Part shown: positions 13,342-14,949 of the stretch, one piece after another
Layout of the letters: every line of letters starts with the position of its first letter
How positions within the stretch are numbered: the first letter of the stretch is position 1
Assembly (NCBI GenBank): GCA_903902945.1
Contig: CAIUWU010000235.1
Coordinates: 1-14,949 of the forward strand
Length of the DNA: 14,949 bases
Direction of reading: 5' to 3'
DNA from: an uncultured Pseudomonadota bacterium
Lineage (GTDB): Bacteria; Pseudomonadota; Gammaproteobacteria; Methylococcales; Methylomonadaceae
Position numbers and translations under genes: made by a program
Notes under the pieces: generated by a model
The model's input: the letters and a program-made list of their open reading frames with translations, nothing else
What the model was told of the DNA's origin: nothing
Database searches by the model: none

Positions 13342-13655
13342 ATGAGCCGAGAGAAACCTAATACCTATATAGCCGAATTCAGAGCCTCAGCGGTTAAGCT
13401 GGCGAACGAATCAGATAAATCGATTGCTCAGGTCGCTCAAGACCTGGGGATTAACGTTAATACGTTGCATACCTGCATTGGTAAATATTCCAGACGCCAA
13501 TCCCCTGATCATCCGGCCCGAACCGACGATCATCTTTATGATGAACTCAAGCGGCTTAAGAAAGAGGTGGCCCGGCTAACCGAGGAGCGGGATCTACTAA
13601 AAAAGGCCGCCGCGTATTTATGCCCTGTGGGTACTTTGCCAAACAGCAGCGGTAA
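13342..13655 (+). pseudogene. IS3-family transposase OrfA, disrupted near its 3' end
   Basis: Encodes the helix-turn-helix DNA-binding half of an IS3-family transposase. MSREKPNTYIAEFRASAVKLA and IAQVAQDLGINVNTLHT form the HTH (~25-45), and KRLKKEVARLTEERDLLKKAAAY is the leucine-zipper-like coiled coil. The chosen ATG (13342) matches family starts; the frame extends upstream to 13288 but that part lies outside the IS end. After KKAAAY an extra ~17 bases (within 13618-13637) shift the frame, so the usual ending YFAKQQR-stop (stop at 13653-13655) is out of phase and the frame instead runs into out-of-frame orfB sequence, ending at 13911. The position where families often have Trp after NTLH is Cys. 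Confidence 0.82.
13599..13605 (+). promoter_or_regulatory. Programmed -1 frameshift heptamer (A AAA AAG)
   Basis: In the orfA frame the codons read CTA AAA AAG, the classic IS3-family slip site placed a few codons before the end of orfA. It is now non-functional in effect because the downstream frames are broken. Confidence 0.6.
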
Positions 13656-14503
13656 AGTACGCCTGGATTCGAAAACATACGGCGGACTTCAGCGTAAAGA
13701 CGATGTGTCGGTTTTTGCAAGTGTCGCCAAGCGCTTATTAGCTTGGCAGCATCGTCGCCCTTCGCCAAGGCAGCAAGAGGATGAGAAACTGAGCAATCTG
13801 GGATTTAAAAGCCTTCGAAAAAAGCCGACGCAGTTATGGGTTCCCGACAGATCAAAATTGCCCTGTCCCATCAAGGTCAAGCCGTCGGAAGACGGCGAAT
13901 TGGTCGCTTAATGAGAGAAGCTGGATTGATGTGTAAAACCAAACGACGATTTAAAGTCACCACTGATTCTCAGCATGACCTACCGATTGCGCCCAATTAT
14001 CTTGATCGTCAGTTCGGGGTTGATCAGGCAAACCAAGTCTATGTGGGCGATATTACTTATATCCATACCCAGGAAGGCTGGTTGTACTTGGCGGTGGTGA
14101 TCGACTTGTTTTCTCGCCAGATCGTGGGTTGGTCGATGGCCGAACATATGAAAACCCAGTTGGTCAACGATGCCCTATTGATGACTACCTGGAAACGCAA
14201 GCCCAGCAAAGGCTTGCTATGGCATACCGACCGGGGAGCCAATATGCATCAGAAAGCCATCGCGCTTTGCTTAATCGACAAAGCATGAGTCGAAAAGGTA
14301 ACTGTTGGGATAACGCGGTTTCGGAGAGTTTCTTTCACACGCTGAAAACCGAACTGATTCACCAGCAGACTTTCCAGACCCGCGCTCAGGTTAAACAAGC
14401 AGTGTTCGAATATATCGAGGTGTTTTACAACCGAGAGCGACTGCATTCCGCCAATGGCTATCTCTCTCCGGTTAATTATGAATTGCGGCATCAAGCCGCT
14501 TAA
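13652..14503 (+). pseudogene. IS3-family transposase OrfB (DDE integrase), four frameshifts
   Basis: Encodes the catalytic rve domain of the IS3 transposase. Stitching frames gives a nearly complete family protein: KYAWIRKHTADF...VSPSAY, AWQHRRPSPRQQEDEKL, AFEKSRRSYG, SRQIKIAL...RRFKVTTDS, VYVGDITYIHT (first catalytic D), WHTDRG (second D), SMSRKGNCWDNAVSESFF (catalytic E in this block), and YNRERLHSANGYLSP at the end. Breaks: a missing base creating an in-frame TAG at 13739-13741, an extra A in the A-run before 13811, an extra G at 13838-13840, and a missing A near 14237. Three of the four are homopolymer length changes. All acidic residues are still encoded but not in one frame. Confidence 0.88.
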
Positions 14504-14509
14504 CGTATT

Positions 14510-14534
14510 TGTCCGGTTTAGTGTTGATACATCA
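14510..14534 (-). repeat. Right terminal inverted repeat of the IS3-family element
   Basis: Read on the minus strand it begins TGATGT at 14534 and pairs with 13298-13322. It starts 6 bases after the orfB stop. Confidence 0.7.
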
Positions 14535-14949
14535 TGCTGGCCTGGGTGCTGATTGCCAAATTCCTCGATCATCTACCGTTACTGGCTGGAACAAATCGCT
14601 GCAAGGGATGGCATGACCTTGTCCCGTTCCACGCTGACCGATTGGATGGGCCATCTCGGCGTCGCTTTGCTGCCCTTGGCGGAACGCCTGGTTTGGCATC
14701 TGCTGCAACGGGGCCGAATCTGCATGCCGACGCCCCCCCAGTGCCGCTGCTCAATCCCGGTAATGGCAAAACCAAGAAAGCCTACCTAGCAACGACCTGC
14801 AACCGAGGCCCAAGATCATCGTCTTCGACTATCAAGCCGGTCGCAGCGGCCGGCATGCGCAGCAGTTTCTGCAAGACTGGCACGGCCACCTGATGGTCGA
14901 CGACTATGGCGGCTATAAGGCCTTGTTTGCCGCTGCCCGCGCGCATCCG
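14535..14949 (+). pseudogene. IS66-family transposase fragment, truncated and frameshifted
   Basis: Central part of an IS66-type DDE transposase (TnpC). It begins exactly at the IS3 right end with LAWVLIAKFLDHLP, continues in another frame as YWLEQIAARDGMTLSRSTLTDWMGHLG, then as NLHAD-PVPLLNPGNGKTKKAY, then as KIIVFDYQAGRSGRHAQQF...HLMVDDYGGYKAL to the window edge. Frame changes lie near 14578, 14711 and 14788; the last looks like a ~10-13-base deletion in the usual AYLWAYR region. The first catalytic Asp survives in LHAD, but the usual following Glu-Thr is Ala-Pro, near a 7-C run at 14733-14739. A second Asp is in VDDYGGYK. The 5' half is missing, consistent with IS3 insertion followed by loss of the other side. 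Confidence 0.83.

Larger units (their letters stand above)
13298..14534 (+). mobile_element. IS3-family insertion sequence, degraded (~1237 bp)
   Basis: Bounded by imperfect 25-base terminal inverted repeats that both begin TGATGT and share ACACT, a C and GGACA at the same offsets (17 of 25 identical). Inside are an orfA beginning 44 bases from the left end and an orfB ending 31 bases from the right end, the normal IS3-family design and size. orfA keeps the A_AAA_AAG slippery heptamer (13599-13605) used for -1 frameshifting to make the OrfAB transposase. At least five indels break the genes, so this copy cannot make transposase as written. The flanks (AAG at left, TGC at right) show no target duplication. 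Confidence 0.88.

Noticed and set aside
13836..14503. Frames 13836-14288 and 14129-14503 as two separate genes
   Set aside because: They are consecutive pieces of one OrfB separated by a one-base deletion near 14237.
14534..14893. Frames 14534-14893 and 14553-14789 as new small proteins
   Set aside because: Stitching the frames gives one IS66 transposase; each frame alone is meaningful only in part.
1..14949. CRISPR array, tRNA, rRNA, toxin-antitoxin, prophage or defence genes
   Set aside because: No regularly spaced repeats, cloverleaf sequence, phage structural genes or defence-type nuclease/ATPase genes were seen on either strand.

Overview
The window is chromosomal DNA of a gammaproteobacterium. 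Gene content and order (trxB-aat-bpt, HflD, an EfpL-type elongation factor, a short-linker FtsK) support this. A methanotroph or relative (Methylococcales) is my guess from protein flavour and moderate GC, not something shown by a diagnostic gene. Most of the window is well-kept housekeeping sequence; only the last ~1.65 kb is mobile-element debris.

Layout. (1) 1-1149, minus strand: copZ-like metallochaperone followed by the N-terminal ~307 residues of a CopA-type copper P1B-ATPase that runs off the left edge. (2) 1321-3567, plus strand: exported single-domain rhodanese, hflD, mutM, and a DUF6164-like small membrane protein, tightly packed and probably co-transcribed. (3) 3583-10113, minus strand: reading 5'->3' from the right, ftsK, a 64-aa two-helix membrane protein, a SemiSWEET transporter, cobO, an NTF2-like/ketosteroid-isomerase-related protein, an unknown anchored protein, dedA, an AI-2E/PerM-family permease and a TIGR02647 protein. 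The first four are spaced as an operon; dedA and the permease overlap by 4 bases. (4) 10277-13206, plus strand: trxB, aat, bpt, efpL, divergent from ftsK. (5) 13298-14534: a degraded IS3-family insertion sequence with recognisable ends; (6) 14535-14949: a frameshifted IS66-family transposase remnant reaching the right edge.

Functional themes are copper efflux (copZ/copA), 8-oxoguanine repair (mutM), chromosome segregation (ftsK), thiol redox (trxB), N-degron tagging (aat and bpt overlap by 13 bases) and ribosome rescue at proline-type stalls (efpL). I see no CRISPR array, tRNA, rRNA, prophage or defence system. No stretch over 300 bases lacks a gene or element; the largest gaps are 5595-5831, 1150-1320 and 10114-10276.

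I did not find a convincing new multi-gene system. The points most worth checking are the ftsK-coupled 64-aa protein with its SemiSWEET/cobO neighbours, the anchored two-cysteine protein at 5832-6188, several perfect or near-perfect dyads in gaps, and the IS3/IS66 junction, which lacks a target duplication.
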